From NCBI GenBank assembly GCA_964352615.1, contig CAYGSG010000004.1:5522-69521 (forward strand): a DNA stretch of 64,000 nt, in the 5' to 3' direction. Origin of the DNA: OFTM382 sp964352615. GTDB lineage: Bacteria; Planctomycetota; Phycisphaerae; Phycisphaerales; UBA1924. A model generated the notes under the pieces. It saw only the letters and a list, made by a program, of their open reading frames with translations, searched no databases and was not told the origin of the DNA. Below are positions 15,086 through 23,356 of this stretch, one piece after another (position 1 is the stretch's first letter; each line of letters begins with the position of its first letter). A program made the position numbers and the translations under genes.

Positions 15086-17575
15086 ATGACACTGATAACC
15101 GCACAAGCTGCCTTAATGTCCCACAAGCGTTGGGCTCATTTGTTAGGGTTTCATGAGCAGGGCTCTTCGCTGGCGGCCCTGGCTAACTACATAAATGATC
15201 GTATTGTTGGAAATGACGCGGCCAGGATAGGTCCATCGCACGCACTCTATCTTCGGTGTCCGCTTTCGAGCGATTCGATACCAATCGCGTTTGCTGGGAG
15301 ATCGCCTACTAGCATCAGTACACTCGCACAGAACTACGGGCAGATGCTCCATCGCGGCTTGCGCCCGCTACCGATGGTCATTGATGCTCTGTCGTATCCA
15401 GTGCGTTTGCCACGCGTAGTCGTGCTTGATGCCTCGTACGACACCGAGGAGAGCGAACCTACCTACAGCATTCCCGATACCCCACTCATCTCTGGTATAC
15501 CGTCTATTTGGATTACAATGGGGTTCCCACGCAAAGTGTGCGTCCAGCTTAGTAACCCGCCGGGTACTCGCCGGCGCGATCCATTTGATTTGAAAAAAAT
15601 GACCGATGCCGTTTCCGACCTCGACATCGTGCGTGCAATGCGGTTGCGGTCCGACGCCCATTTTTCACCAAGTCTATTGGCGTGTGTCGCGGCGGCTTCC
15701 TCGGCACTCCACAGACCGCTTTCGCCCCTTGCGACACGTTCTCTGGATGGCGCGCTGCTGTTCAACTACAACATCTTTCCGTCAAGTGCTCGCGGGCTTC
15801 GAAGATCGATTACCGTTGTGGCTCAGCCACAGAGCGCCCTCGGTCCGGCTGTAGGCCTGGAGATGATCGGTGTCAGCACTGTGGATGATGCGCTTGTACG
15901 CGCTATCGCGGCCCGGTGTCTGGAAGCCTCCTGTTGGTTGGAACGACTCTTGTTTCGCGTAACGTTGCAGTTACCTCATGCGTTGGATGTTCTCGTGTCA
16001 ATGGCCTCGAGTTCTCACGAGCCACAATCAGTACCATTAATACCGCAACCTCCCGGTGCCAGCGACGCTTCGTCAAAGGCTAATACGGAGGCCTTCCCGG
16101 TTGAACCCCCCCCAGAAGTCACAAAGCATCTGGATGCCCTGTACGATCCGCCCTCAAGTGCCGTTGCTCGCTCGGTACTGCCTCAGGCCCTTGTGTCAAT
16201 GATCGCAACACGGCTTATCGCCCGCCCAGTATTTGGCGACGCTATCACATCCCTTGAACATTCACGTTGCAGAGTAGACAGTGAGTGCCCTTTGTACAAT
16301 GAAGTCGGTAGATTTCTGGAGCGGGCTACTATGTTTTGCGACCGAGTTCACGAGGGAGAACAGCAGCAGTATGGCCTATTACTCGGGGATGCTTTCGCCC
16401 TTAAATATTGGCCTGGCACGCTTCCCGTTCCTTTACAGGCATCGGCGGGAAGAGTCCGTGATGACCTCGCTGGGCTCTCGATTGAGGGCATGCTAGAGCG
16501 TTTTGAGGCGATTGACGATCCGCGCGAGCGGTGCGTAGTTATGCCGTACGGAGCCGCGTACAACGTTCGATCTCAGCCAGAAAATTCCATTGATTCGCGC
16601 TCAGTTGCATACGTAATCAGTTTGCACGAGATGCGAGAAGCTGCTAGCACCTGGGACGAGCTCCCTTTGTGGGATCACACCGAAGGCCTCTACGCGTACA
16701 TCACTCATAGATACCCCGGAACGCTTGCGGCCCTTGCAGGACCTGGACAATTGATACGGGTGTTGCAGAACGGTCGTGTTTGTGCTGTTAGAACAGCTCG
16801 CGGCTGGTTATACAGAACAGACCCGCTCGCAAACGTTCCCGATGATCAGTGGTCGCGGCTACTACATGGTAGCGTCCCAGCAAGCGGCGAGGCGACGCCG
16901 GTCGCCAAGACGCAGGCAATGACTGATGTCGAAGAATTTAGGAAAATCGTGTCGATCCTAACGCTTTGTGCAGAGCAGACATCCTCGCGGTCTAGACGAC
17001 ATGCGCACGGCGGTTTCTTCCTGTGGCTTCGCAACCTTGACGATGCTAGAATACTCGCTGAGGAGCCGCTCCAGCGGACACTTCGTGAGGATGGCAAATC
17101 AGTTGATGTGAACATACTCGCTGATAAACTCCACCAGTCGGAACTCAGAAGGCTTGGCACGGGAGATCCCAAATGGCTTACCGGGCGTACTCTGCGACAG
17201 CGTGATGGCACTATAGATGTCAGGACGGCCCGAGTGATCGTGAGAGCGTCTAAGAAAGACGGCGCCATTATTCTGGGTGGAAAAGAACTTGAGGTGGTAT
17301 GCTACGCACGACGCATTCGCGTTGAGCCATCACTATCCTCGCATGTTATTGACGATGAGATGGCGGCCCTAAACATGACGGGCACCAAACGAGCTACTGC
17401 CATTGCACTAGCTAGGGCGCTCGGGCCCGGCACCATCGCCATCGCGGTATCTTCGGACGGACCGATACGATTCTACATGGGGGCGGGAGGAAGCCAAGAG
17501 TGGTATGAGAGCAATGGGTACCATACCAAGCGAACGCTCTTCACTGGGGACGTGGAAGAAGACCGTTTAGTGTAA
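15086..17575 (+). CDS. Divergent diadenylate-cyclase-like (DisA_N/DAC) protein with long N-terminal region
   Basis: 829 residues from the ATG at 15086 (an in-frame ATG at 15047 is possible). The last 220 residues match the DisA_N pattern: a first strand at RRHAHGGFFLWLRN (around residue 641), KKDGAIIL (D725), the block TGTKRATAIALARAL (766 onward) where DisA enzymes have GTRHRTA, and IAIAVSSDGPIRFYMG matching the closing strands. In DisA the DGA and RHR motifs bind ATP and metal to make cyclic di-AMP; here RHR reads KRA, so product or activity may differ. Residues 1-600 are unrecognised and could be a sensor. The composition is more A+T-rich than its neighbours, suggesting transfer. A SLATT effector lies 417 bases downstream. 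Confidence 0.7.
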   Translation: MTLITAQAALMSHKRWAHLLGFHEQGSSLAALANYINDRIVGNDAARIGPSHALYLRCPLSSDSIPIAFAGRSPTSISTLAQNYGQMLHRGLRPLPMVIDALSYPVRLPRVVVLDASYDTEESEPTYSIPDTPLISGIPSIWITMGFPRKVCVQLSNPPGTRRRDPFDLKKMTDAVSDLDIVRAMRLRSDAHFSPSLLACVAAASSALHRPLSPLATRSLDGALLFNYNIFPSSARGLRRSITVVAQPQSALGPAVGLEMIGVSTVDDALVRAIAARCLEASCWLERLLFRVTLQLPHALDVLVSMASSSHEPQSVPLIPQPPGASDASSKANTEAFPVEPPPEVTKHLDALYDPPSSAVARSVLPQALVSMIATRLIARPVFGDAITSLEHSRCRVDSECPLYNEVGRFLERATMFCDRVHEGEQQQYGLLLGDAFALKYWPGTLPVPLQASAGRVRDDLAGLSIEGMLERFEAIDDPRERCVVMPYGAAYNVRSQPENSIDSRSVAYVISLHEMREAASTWDELPLWDHTEGLYAYITHRYPGTLAALAGPGQLIRVLQNGRVCAVRTARGWLYRTDPLANVPDDQWSRLLHGSVPASGEATPVAKTQAMTDVEEFRKIVSILTLCAEQTSSRSRRHAHGGFFLWLRNLDDARILAEEPLQRTLREDGKSVDVNILADKLHQSELRRLGTGDPKWLTGRTLRQRDGTIDVRTARVIVRASKKDGAIILGGKELEVVCYARRIRVEPSLSSHVIDDEMAALNMTGTKRATAIALARALGPGTIAIAVSSDGPIRFYMGAGGSQEWYESNGYHTKRTLFTGDVEEDRLV

Positions 17576-17882
17576 AGTTAACGAGATGTCGTTGATACGC
17601 GAACGTGGCCGCCGCTTTCAAGAATGGAGCAGCCACACTCCCGGGAGGGTACGAAATAGTACGATGAAGGACGACATGGTTGTCGTGATCGATCGAACGA
17701 CGTAGCAAGTCGCTCTCTTCCATTATCTTCACAGTCATCTCAACACGTGCCTCCCAAAGACGCATGGGCATTTTGTGGTTTGACACTATTCGCACAACGC
17801 GCGCCAGCGGCACGGCATGATGATCATGCAGTGCTGCCAGAATGAGGGCTTCGAGAGCCGTGTATTGTGTATATTGCGTCAT
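17541..17882 (-). CDS. Small winged-helix-like protein between the cyclase-like and SLATT genes
   Basis: 113 residues from the ATG at 17882. The segment TALEALILAALHDHHAVPLARVVRIVSNHKMPMRLWEARVEMTVKIMEESDLLRRS followed by NHVVLHRTISY has the helix-helix-strand-strand shape of a winged-helix DNA-binding domain, which is my reading of the pattern and not a confirmed family. The frame overlaps the cyclase-like gene tail to tail by 35 bases and is divergent from the SLATT gene (110 bases apart), so it could repress the SLATT promoter. It could also be a spurious frame. Confidence 0.45.
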   Translation of the reverse strand: MTQYTQYTALEALILAALHDHHAVPLARVVRIVSNHKMPMRLWEARVEMTVKIMEESDLLRRSIDHDNHVVLHRTISYPPGSVAAPFLKAAATFAYQRHLVNFTLNGLLPRPQ

Positions 17883-17992
17883 TATAGAATAACTATGGCA
17901 TACCCGAAGCAGCAATGCAACGGGGAGCAGGGCCGTTATCGGAAGTAGGTGCGGCTTGAACGTCTGGCAGCATATTGAGAGGAGCGATAACG

Positions 17993-18562
17993 ATGGCGAC
18001 ACATGAAGCTACGGCAGCCGGCGAAGCTGCTGCTCTTGTGGATCAAAAGCACGAGAATGGGCAGCACTTGCTAGGCGAGATCCACCAGCTGATTCGAGAC
18101 GCCAAAATTGGCAAGTTCAAACATTTCTCTGCTGCCAAGCGGAAGGCCCATTGGGATGTTCTGCTTGGAGGCGCTGGGTGCGTCGGTGCCGTTATGGTAA
18201 CAACAATGCTGGTTGTTCGTTTAGCTCTAATTGATACCGCTGCTACCCTGACACTAATAACGATATGTATCTCAGGACTTGTCTCAGCGTTGACCATTGC
18301 GCACTTGTTTCTGCAACCCCGAGCAGAAGCTACTCGCCATCACGACGTTGGCGTTGCGTACCTTGACGTGGCACGGCGCGCACATGTTGTCAGATCGAAG
18401 TGGTTCGAGGGCGTATGTGATATGTCCCAGCTAGCAGAAGCTGTGGATAACCTAACCAACCAGTACGTCGACGTGAGCCGAGAGAGCGCTGCACTGCCCA
18501 CCTCGTCCCGTGACTACAGAGTCGCATTATCTAAGTACAGTATTGATAATCCCTCCACGTGA
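17993..18562 (+). CDS. SLATT-domain two-helix membrane protein (candidate effector)
   Basis: 189 residues from the ATG at 17993, with GAGAGGAG 8 bases upstream. The N-terminal soluble helix (QHLLGEIHQLIRDAKIGKFKHFSAAKRKAHWDVLLG) leads into two hydrophobic helices (GGAGCVGAVMVTTMLVVRLAL and ATLTLITICISGLVSALTIAHLFL), then a soluble coiled tail (RHHDVGVAYLDVARRAHVVRSKW). This is the SLATT layout (SMODS- and SLOG-associated two-transmembrane effectors), predicted to permeabilise the membrane when a nucleotide signal is made. It follows the cyclase-like gene, in keeping with effector/cyclase pairs. The C-terminus shows no enzymatic motif. Confidence 0.75.
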   Translation: MATHEATAAGEAAALVDQKHENGQHLLGEIHQLIRDAKIGKFKHFSAAKRKAHWDVLLGGAGCVGAVMVTTMLVVRLALIDTAATLTLITICISGLVSALTIAHLFLQPRAEATRHHDVGVAYLDVARRAHVVRSKWFEGVCDMSQLAEAVDNLTNQYVDVSRESAALPTSSRDYRVALSKYSIDNPST

Positions 18563-19009
18563 TCTAGATCGCGGAGCACTTTGGGGCGTGAATGAGGCCG
18601 AACCAAGAATCCTGAGTGCCGTGGGTCGTCTAGCGGGACAGCCAAGAGATTGCGATGGATGTGGCAGAGTGGTGTACAGCCCTTGTGGATGCATTTGGTG
18701 CTGGCTGGTCGCTTCACAAATCGCGAGGCTAGTGCCCGTCGCCGAGAGTCGCTCGGAACGCTCAGCACGTTCGTGCCCTGGTCGACATACATCTCTCTGC
18801 AGGACCTCACGGTCTCCTCGTGACAGCCCCCCACTCTTCTTGGAATCGGGTGATCTGGACCTGGATGCCGCCTCATCTGTTGTCTGATCCATCGGAGCGG
18901 CGCGCCCCATCGCGGGCTATCCCAGCCTGTCGTGTGCGTTGTCACTGCGCCGTTCTCTTTCGCTTGCAGCTGACCTTTACGTGCCCAACCTGGCATCCGT
19001 CGTCCCCGA
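18563..19009. other. Gene-poor stretch, nothing recognised
   Basis: About 450 bases after the SLATT gene. Short frames such as the one starting at about 18655 (MDVAEWCTALVDAFGAGWSL, then a stop) look like protein debris, and a nearby frame continues with HGLLVTAPHSSWNRVIWTW. This suggests a decayed gene, but I cannot name it. No terminator or RNA gene was found. Confidence 0.4.
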
Positions 19010-19137
19010 GTCAAGGGGACCGTGTTGTCGCCCCTTCGCAAGCTCTGGCCTCCTGCCCGCACCATCCCCTTGACACGGGGTCTAAGCCGTCTGCTGTTCG
19101 GTGGGCATCGGTCAACCACAACGAAAGGAAAACCCCG
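19010..19137 (+). promoter_or_regulatory. Conserved structured leader (copy A)
   Basis: Perfect 10-base inverted arms GTCAAGGGGA (19010-19019) and TCCCCTTGAC (19065-19074) enclose CCGTGTTGTCGC and CTCCTGCCCGCACCA. Further down are GGCATCGGTCAACC and then CAACGAAAGGAAAA before the ATG. The same blocks, in the same order, precede the DUF6876 gene at 62960 (copy B). The conserved stem, loop and gene-proximal blocks with a variable middle suggest a cis-regulatory RNA or operator. Confidence 0.55.
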
Positions 19138-19398
19138 ATGACACAGAAAGCACACAACAAACCAGTCGAAACGATCCGCGATGGAGCCATCAAGGCCGCC
19201 ATCTGGAAGAACCAGGGCGAGAAAGGCGACTTCTACAGCGTCAGAATCACCCGGACCTACCAGGATCCCGAGGGCAACTACCACGACAGCGACGGCTTCT
19301 CCGGCACCGAGTTGCTGAAGGTCGCCCACGTGGCCACCAAGGCCTACGACCAGGCCGCTCAGCTCAGAGCAGCCGACGCCAAGGCCCAGCAGGCCTAG
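19138..19398 (+). CDS. Small conserved-type hypothetical protein behind structured leader
   Basis: 86 residues, ATG at 19138, with GAAAGGAAAA as ribosome site. Segments RDGAIKAAIWKNQGEKGDFYSVRITRTYQDPEGNYHDSDGFSGTELLKVAHVATKAYDQ have clear protein character (two beta strands and a C-terminal helix). I have the impression that such proteins recur on planctomycete mobile DNA, but I know no function. It is followed directly by a terminator hairpin, forming a one-gene unit with leader A. Confidence 0.75.
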   Translation: MTQKAHNKPVETIRDGAIKAAIWKNQGEKGDFYSVRITRTYQDPEGNYHDSDGFSGTELLKVAHVATKAYDQAAQLRAADAKAQQA

Positions 19399-19404
19399 CC
19401 CATC

Positions 19405-19438
19405 ACCGCTCCGGCCCCAACGGGCCGGGGCGGTCTTT
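19405..19438 (+). terminator. Rho-independent terminator
   Basis: Stem CCGGCCC (19411-19417) and GGGCCGG (19422-19428), extendable with GCTCC/GGGGC, loop CAAC, followed by GGTCTTTC. It lies 7 bases after the 86-residue gene's stop. Confidence 0.7.
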
Positions 19439-19461
19439 CACAACCGACAAGGAGACTTCCG

Positions 19462-19668
19462 ATGAATCCGAACCGCAATGCACGAACCGAAGCAGGGCGA
19501 AGAGCCGTGCAGCAGCACCAACAAGCAAAGGGGCGCGACACACTTGAGAGTGGGTACAGCTCTGCCGTCGTCGATCTGTTGATCGATCTTCACTGCTACT
19601 GCGAGGCCGAAGGCACGTCACTGGACTGGTTGAAGCCGATTGCGGCGAGGCAGCACCGCTGCATGTAG
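19462..19668 (+). CDS. Small hypothetical protein
   Basis: 68 residues. AAGGAG lies 7 bases before the ATG, a strong ribosome site. The N-terminus is basic and glutamine-rich, followed by the helical SAVVDLLIDLHCYCEAEGTSLDWLKPIAARQH. Short proteins of this kind, with a VDLLxDLxxxxEAEG helix, are plausible plasmid-type hypothetical genes; function unknown. Tail to tail with the DUF4143 ATPase, 201 bases apart. Confidence 0.6.
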   Translation: MNPNRNARTEAGRRAVQQHQQAKGRDTLESGYSSAVVDLLIDLHCYCEAEGTSLDWLKPIAARQHRCM

Positions 19669-19869
19669 GACCGGCAGCGGGCCTGGTTTCCCACCGAAGC
19701 CGGGATCAGTTCGATGGCCATCACGTCGACAGCGATCTGCTCGCCGTCGTAAAGCAGAACGGCCCTTGAGCTCCACCAACGGAGCCGAATGTCGGGCACT
19801 CCGTTCAGGCGAGAAGAACTCGCTGACCCGAACCCTCTGGCAGATGGCCATAGCTGCAGAGAGGGACGT

Positions 19870-21090
19870 TCACGCCCAAAGCGAGCTGATCGGCACGGCC
19901 CACAACCCGTTGCCAAACGGGACCACCTGGTCCCCTCCGTAGAGCACGATCCCGCGATGCATGCGATCGCCCGAAGCTTCACGGAGCGTCTCGATGCCGC
20001 GGAACGCAGAGGTATCGATCGATGCAGACGCCTTGACCTCGATGCCCACGATCCGGCCGTCTGCTGCTTCAAGCACCACGTCGACCTCTCTGCCGTTCGT
20101 GGTTCTGAAGTGATGCGGCTTGGGACGTGCTGTGCTCGTTCCCGCAAGCTTGACGAGTTCCATAGCGACGAACGTCTCCAAGAGCTGACCACGCAGTGAA
20201 CCATCCGAATCCAGCCGCTTGCGATCGACCCCCAGCAGCGCCGAAGCAAGCCCGCTATCGAGCAGATGAACCTTGGGAGACTTGATTACGCGACTCGACA
20301 GGTTCGAAGTCCATGCGGGCAGCATGCGCACCAGGAAGACCGCTTCGAGCAGAGCGATGTACCGCTTTGTGGTCGTCTGTCCCAGCGACAGGCTGTTGGC
20401 GATATCGGCGAAGTTCAGCAGACCGCTGCTGCGCGCTGCCAGCAGCTGCAGCAGTCTGGGCATCTCTGCCAGCTTGTCGATGTTGGAGAGATCCCGCACA
20501 TCTCGCTGCAGGATGGTGTTGACGTACGACTCGAACCAGGACTGCCGGCGGTCCGCCTGTTTGCGAGAGACCGCCTCCGGGTAACCGCCCCGCAGCACAC
20601 GCTCCCAGAGATCCGATGGGCCATCTTCTCGGGAGCGGAGTTTGCCGTCGTCAAAGAGCACGTCCACGAAATTCGACTTAGCGCCTTGGAGCTCGGCCTG
20701 CGTCAAGGGCCAGAGGGTGCAGATCTCCATCCGCCCGGCGAGGGATTCGCTGAGTGTTGGCAGCGCAAGCACGTTCGCTGACCCGGTCAACAGAAACCGC
20801 CCGGGGGTGCGGTCGCGATCGACCGCGTGCTTGATGGCCGGAAACAGCCCGGGAGCCCGCTGGATTTCGTCGATGAAAACCGGCCCCGTGAGCCCCGCGA
20901 TGAACCCGTCAGGATCTGAGACCGCCGCTGTCAGGACCGGCGTGCGATCGAGCGAGAACGCCTCTCGGTTCCCCTCCCCCACCGCTTGGGCGAGGGTTGT
21001 CTTCCCCACCTGCCGGGCTCCATGAATGAGCACGACCGGGGTATCTGCGAGGGCTGATCGGAGCCGGGTTTCGAGGCTTCTGGTGTACAT
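19870..21090 (-). CDS. AAA-family ATPase with DUF4143
   Basis: 406 residues from the ATG at 21090; an in-frame GTG at 21132 would add 14 residues. Walker A GARQVGKT (24-31), Walker B VFIDEIQR (71-78), sensor RFLLTGSAN, followed by the DUF4143 C-terminal part (RGGYPEAV, WFESYVNTILQRDVRDLSNIDK, and later the nuclease-like ETFVAMELVKL and GREVDVVLEAADGRIVGIEVKA, which carries a D...ExK motif). These STAND-like ATPases are common in bacteria and some associate with defence or toxin loci; the exact role is unknown. The end of the protein is complete. Confidence 0.88.
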   Translation of the reverse strand: MYTRSLETRLRSALADTPVVLIHGARQVGKTTLAQAVGEGNREAFSLDRTPVLTAAVSDPDGFIAGLTGPVFIDEIQRAPGLFPAIKHAVDRDRTPGRFLLTGSANVLALPTLSESLAGRMEICTLWPLTQAELQGAKSNFVDVLFDDGKLRSREDGPSDLWERVLRGGYPEAVSRKQADRRQSWFESYVNTILQRDVRDLSNIDKLAEMPRLLQLLAARSSGLLNFADIANSLSLGQTTTKRYIALLEAVFLVRMLPAWTSNLSSRVIKSPKVHLLDSGLASALLGVDRKRLDSDGSLRGQLLETFVAMELVKLAGTSTARPKPHHFRTTNGREVDVVLEAADGRIVGIEVKASASIDTSAFRGIETLREASGDRMHRGIVLYGGDQVVPFGNGLWAVPISSLWA

Positions 21091-21223
21091 TTCATGCCAT
21101 TGGTACCATATGGTCGGATGAAAATCAACCACTCAATGGTGGATATTCATCCATTCAAGGCTTGATAATCAGGCAAAGCAGCGGTTCTTGCGGGTGGAGC
21201 GTAAACACATACCAGGGACTTGT

Positions 21224-21375
21224 TTATGGCCCGCCGAACAGCCCCGGCTGCTGGACAGACCCGGGCACGAACGCGGCCGGCGGCCCGGTCAGCGTGAACC
21301 AATCGGTTCCATAGCTGACCGCGGCACTGTCGCGTGCCAGTGAAGCAGACTCTGGGGGCAGCTCACCCGCCGGGA
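21224..21375 (-). pseudogene. Fragment of a duplicated hypothetical gene (paralogue of 22904-23356)
   Basis: The translated minus strand ends AAVSYGTDWFTLTGPPAAF, then a motif close to PGSVQQPGLFGGP. The gene at 22904-23356 has AVSYGSDWFMLIGPPATF then PGTVAQPGLFGGP near its end. Only the last 50 or so residues are kept here and the upstream frame bears no resemblance, so this is a truncated paralogue 1.6 kb from the intact one. Confidence 0.6.
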
Positions 21376-21650
21376 GGCGCACAACGTTTACCAGGTTTGC
21401 ATCCGTGAGCCGATTGCATGTTGTCGACTCTCGCATAAGCAGCAAATTTTCTACACAAAGATGTGCGCGATCGCCATTATTGTCCACTCAATTACTCAGA
21501 TCTGAGTGTCTCATGCTCGCACAGGAACCGTCTCGCACACATGGGTGTGATATCTCAGTTGCTGGCTCGAGACCGACAACGCCGATCCAGTTGTCAATCC
21601 CGGTGCCTCTTGGGTAGTCTGGCCGAACCCAAATGCCAATGGAGGCCGAG

Positions 21651-22718
21651 ATGACTTACAGAGCTGCTTTAATACTCGCACTCGGCCTTATCTGCACCGG
21701 ATGCGGCAGCAAGTTCAACCGGAGCAATCTCGACCCAAACGGCTGGTACTCGGTCAAGACAGTCTTTGTCAGTACAGGCGATGCGAACCCCCAGCGAGGC
21801 ATTGTGTACCGCGACAAGCTGCCCTCACTCGATCCCCGGTGGTACAGCCCATCCGAAGTGACCAGCGGCAAGGTTGGCGTGGGCCAGCCGTACTACATCA
21901 CCGCTCAAAGCATGGCCGATGCGGACCAGGCCCGCGCGGCACGCAACAACCTTCAGTCGGCCATGTTCGGTGTCGCGGAGGAGGTCTACGACGACCACAT
22001 GTCCACGGTCTTCGCTACGCAGGACAAGACGAACCTGCTCCTCGGCTACACCGCCCTCGGATTCACGGCCACCGGAGCGGCCGGAGCATCATCCCAGCTC
22101 ATGTCCGCGCTCGCTACAGCAGTCCTCGGTGCCAAGGCCGAATTCAATGAAGAGGTCTACGCCAAGCAGCTCTCCCAGACCATCAGCAACGCCATCAAGC
22201 AAGATCGGCAGAGGTTCAAGCGGCTCATCTACCTGCGCCACTCCGACAGCGTGGCTGACTACCCGGTCGAAGCGGCGATCGACGATGCCAAAGAGCTTCA
22301 TCGTCGAGGGTCCTTCTTTCATGGCCTTGAATTGCTCTTGGAGTCAGCACAGCAAACGGCATCTGTCGACAAGAAGATCGCCGAAGATATAGCCAAGATT
22401 CAAGCAACGACTAGCTCCAAAGATCGCAGCGCCGCACTCCAGCGGGTGCTTCTTGATCAGGACAATTCGGGCCGGATCGATGCGGACATTTTCCTGATGT
22501 TCCTGATCGCTGAGTCCAAGACCGGTGAAGACAAAGACCGGATCATGGAGCAGATCCTGAACCGGCTGGGGGCCTCAAACGAATCCAGCGGAACATCGGG
22601 AAGCGAACAGTCCCCGCCAACCGTAGACTCCCAAGCCGATCCAGCCAGAAAGCCAACGCCGCCTCTGCCCGATCGCGGCGAGATGGTCCCCACTCCCACG
22701 CCTCAGCAAGGCTCGTAG
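21651..22718 (+). CDS. Predicted lipoprotein
   Basis: 355 residues from the ATG at 21651, chosen because GGAGG lies 6 bases upstream. Signal peptide with lipobox: MTYRAALILALGLICTGCGS, lipidated cysteine at about residue 18. The mature part has a hydrophobic glycine-rich helix (LLGYTALGFTATGAAG), long charged helices (residues about 180-260), a calcium-loop-like segment LDQDNSGRIDADIFLMFL and a proline/serine-rich tail. I recognise no family. It lies between the DUF4143 ATPase and the ArdC operon, both on the other strand. Confidence 0.75.
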   Translation: MTYRAALILALGLICTGCGSKFNRSNLDPNGWYSVKTVFVSTGDANPQRGIVYRDKLPSLDPRWYSPSEVTSGKVGVGQPYYITAQSMADADQARAARNNLQSAMFGVAEEVYDDHMSTVFATQDKTNLLLGYTALGFTATGAAGASSQLMSALATAVLGAKAEFNEEVYAKQLSQTISNAIKQDRQRFKRLIYLRHSDSVADYPVEAAIDDAKELHRRGSFFHGLELLLESAQQTASVDKKIAEDIAKIQATTSSKDRSAALQRVLLDQDNSGRIDADIFLMFLIAESKTGEDKDRIMEQILNRLGASNESSGTSGSEQSPPTVDSQADPARKPTPPLPDRGEMVPTPTPQQGS

Positions 22719-22903
22719 CGCTCTTTATAGATATGGTGTTCGGCTCCATCGCCGCTCACTCTTGCGTCAACGACAGGCTTGTGTGCCGCGACGTGATTAG
22801 CTTCTCCATGTCAAGCACAGGCTCGACAACCCTCTTGCGGCCCCGACCCAGATCTACCTGAGAGTGATGCGGCAGCGTCAGAACCACCCGCCCTCTCGTG
22901 CCC

Positions 22904-23356
22904 CTAGCCAAATCGCAAAGCCAGTGTTCGGCCATCATCCGGCCCTCCAAACAGCCCCGGCTGGGCGACCGTGCCGGGGGTGAAGGTCGCAGGCGGTCCG
23001 ATTAGCATGAACCAGTCGGATCCGTAGCTGACCGCCATGCCGTGGTAGAAGCCCAGGGGACTCGCTCTGCCCGCTGCGCCTCCATCGCTGGTCTTGTCGG
23101 CATACGTCTCACGAGGTTCGTCCTCCAGCGGCACGAGGCGATAGGCATGTGCGGCCTCCATGGACCGGCCGATGCAGACCCACAACTCTCCCTTGAAAAC
23201 GAAGGGCTGGCGGAGAGAGCCGTTGGTCCCGATGCGATCGGCGGAGTATGACGCTGAGATGTCGCCCTCGCCGACGTACTTGTTGAACTCCATCGACCAG
23301 GAACCCGACGCGAGCCGCTCGGGATCGACCTCGTATCGTTCAGTCTCTTCACTCAT
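22904..23356 (-). CDS. Hypothetical protein, third gene of the ArdC operon
   Basis: 150 residues; its start overlaps the stop of ardC by 4 bases, so translation is probably coupled. Beta-rich sequence (GSLRQPFVFKGELWVCIGRS, AVSYGSDWFMLIGPPATF) with no signal peptide. A fragment of a paralogue lies at 21224-21375. No family is recognised; the position suggests a small accessory to the antirestriction protein. Confidence 0.75.
   Translation of the reverse strand: MSEETERYEVDPERLASGSWSMEFNKYVGEGDISASYSADRIGTNGSLRQPFVFKGELWVCIGRSMEAAHAYRLVPLEDEPRETYADKTSDGGAAGRASPLGFYHGMAVSYGSDWFMLIGPPATFTPGTVAQPGLFGGPDDGRTLALRFG

Noticed and set aside
18514..19329. Long minus-strand frame of 271 residues
   Set aside because: Antisense to the 86-residue gene and its leader; the translation is valine/arginine-rich low-complexity sequence, and the plus-strand gene has a good ribosome site.
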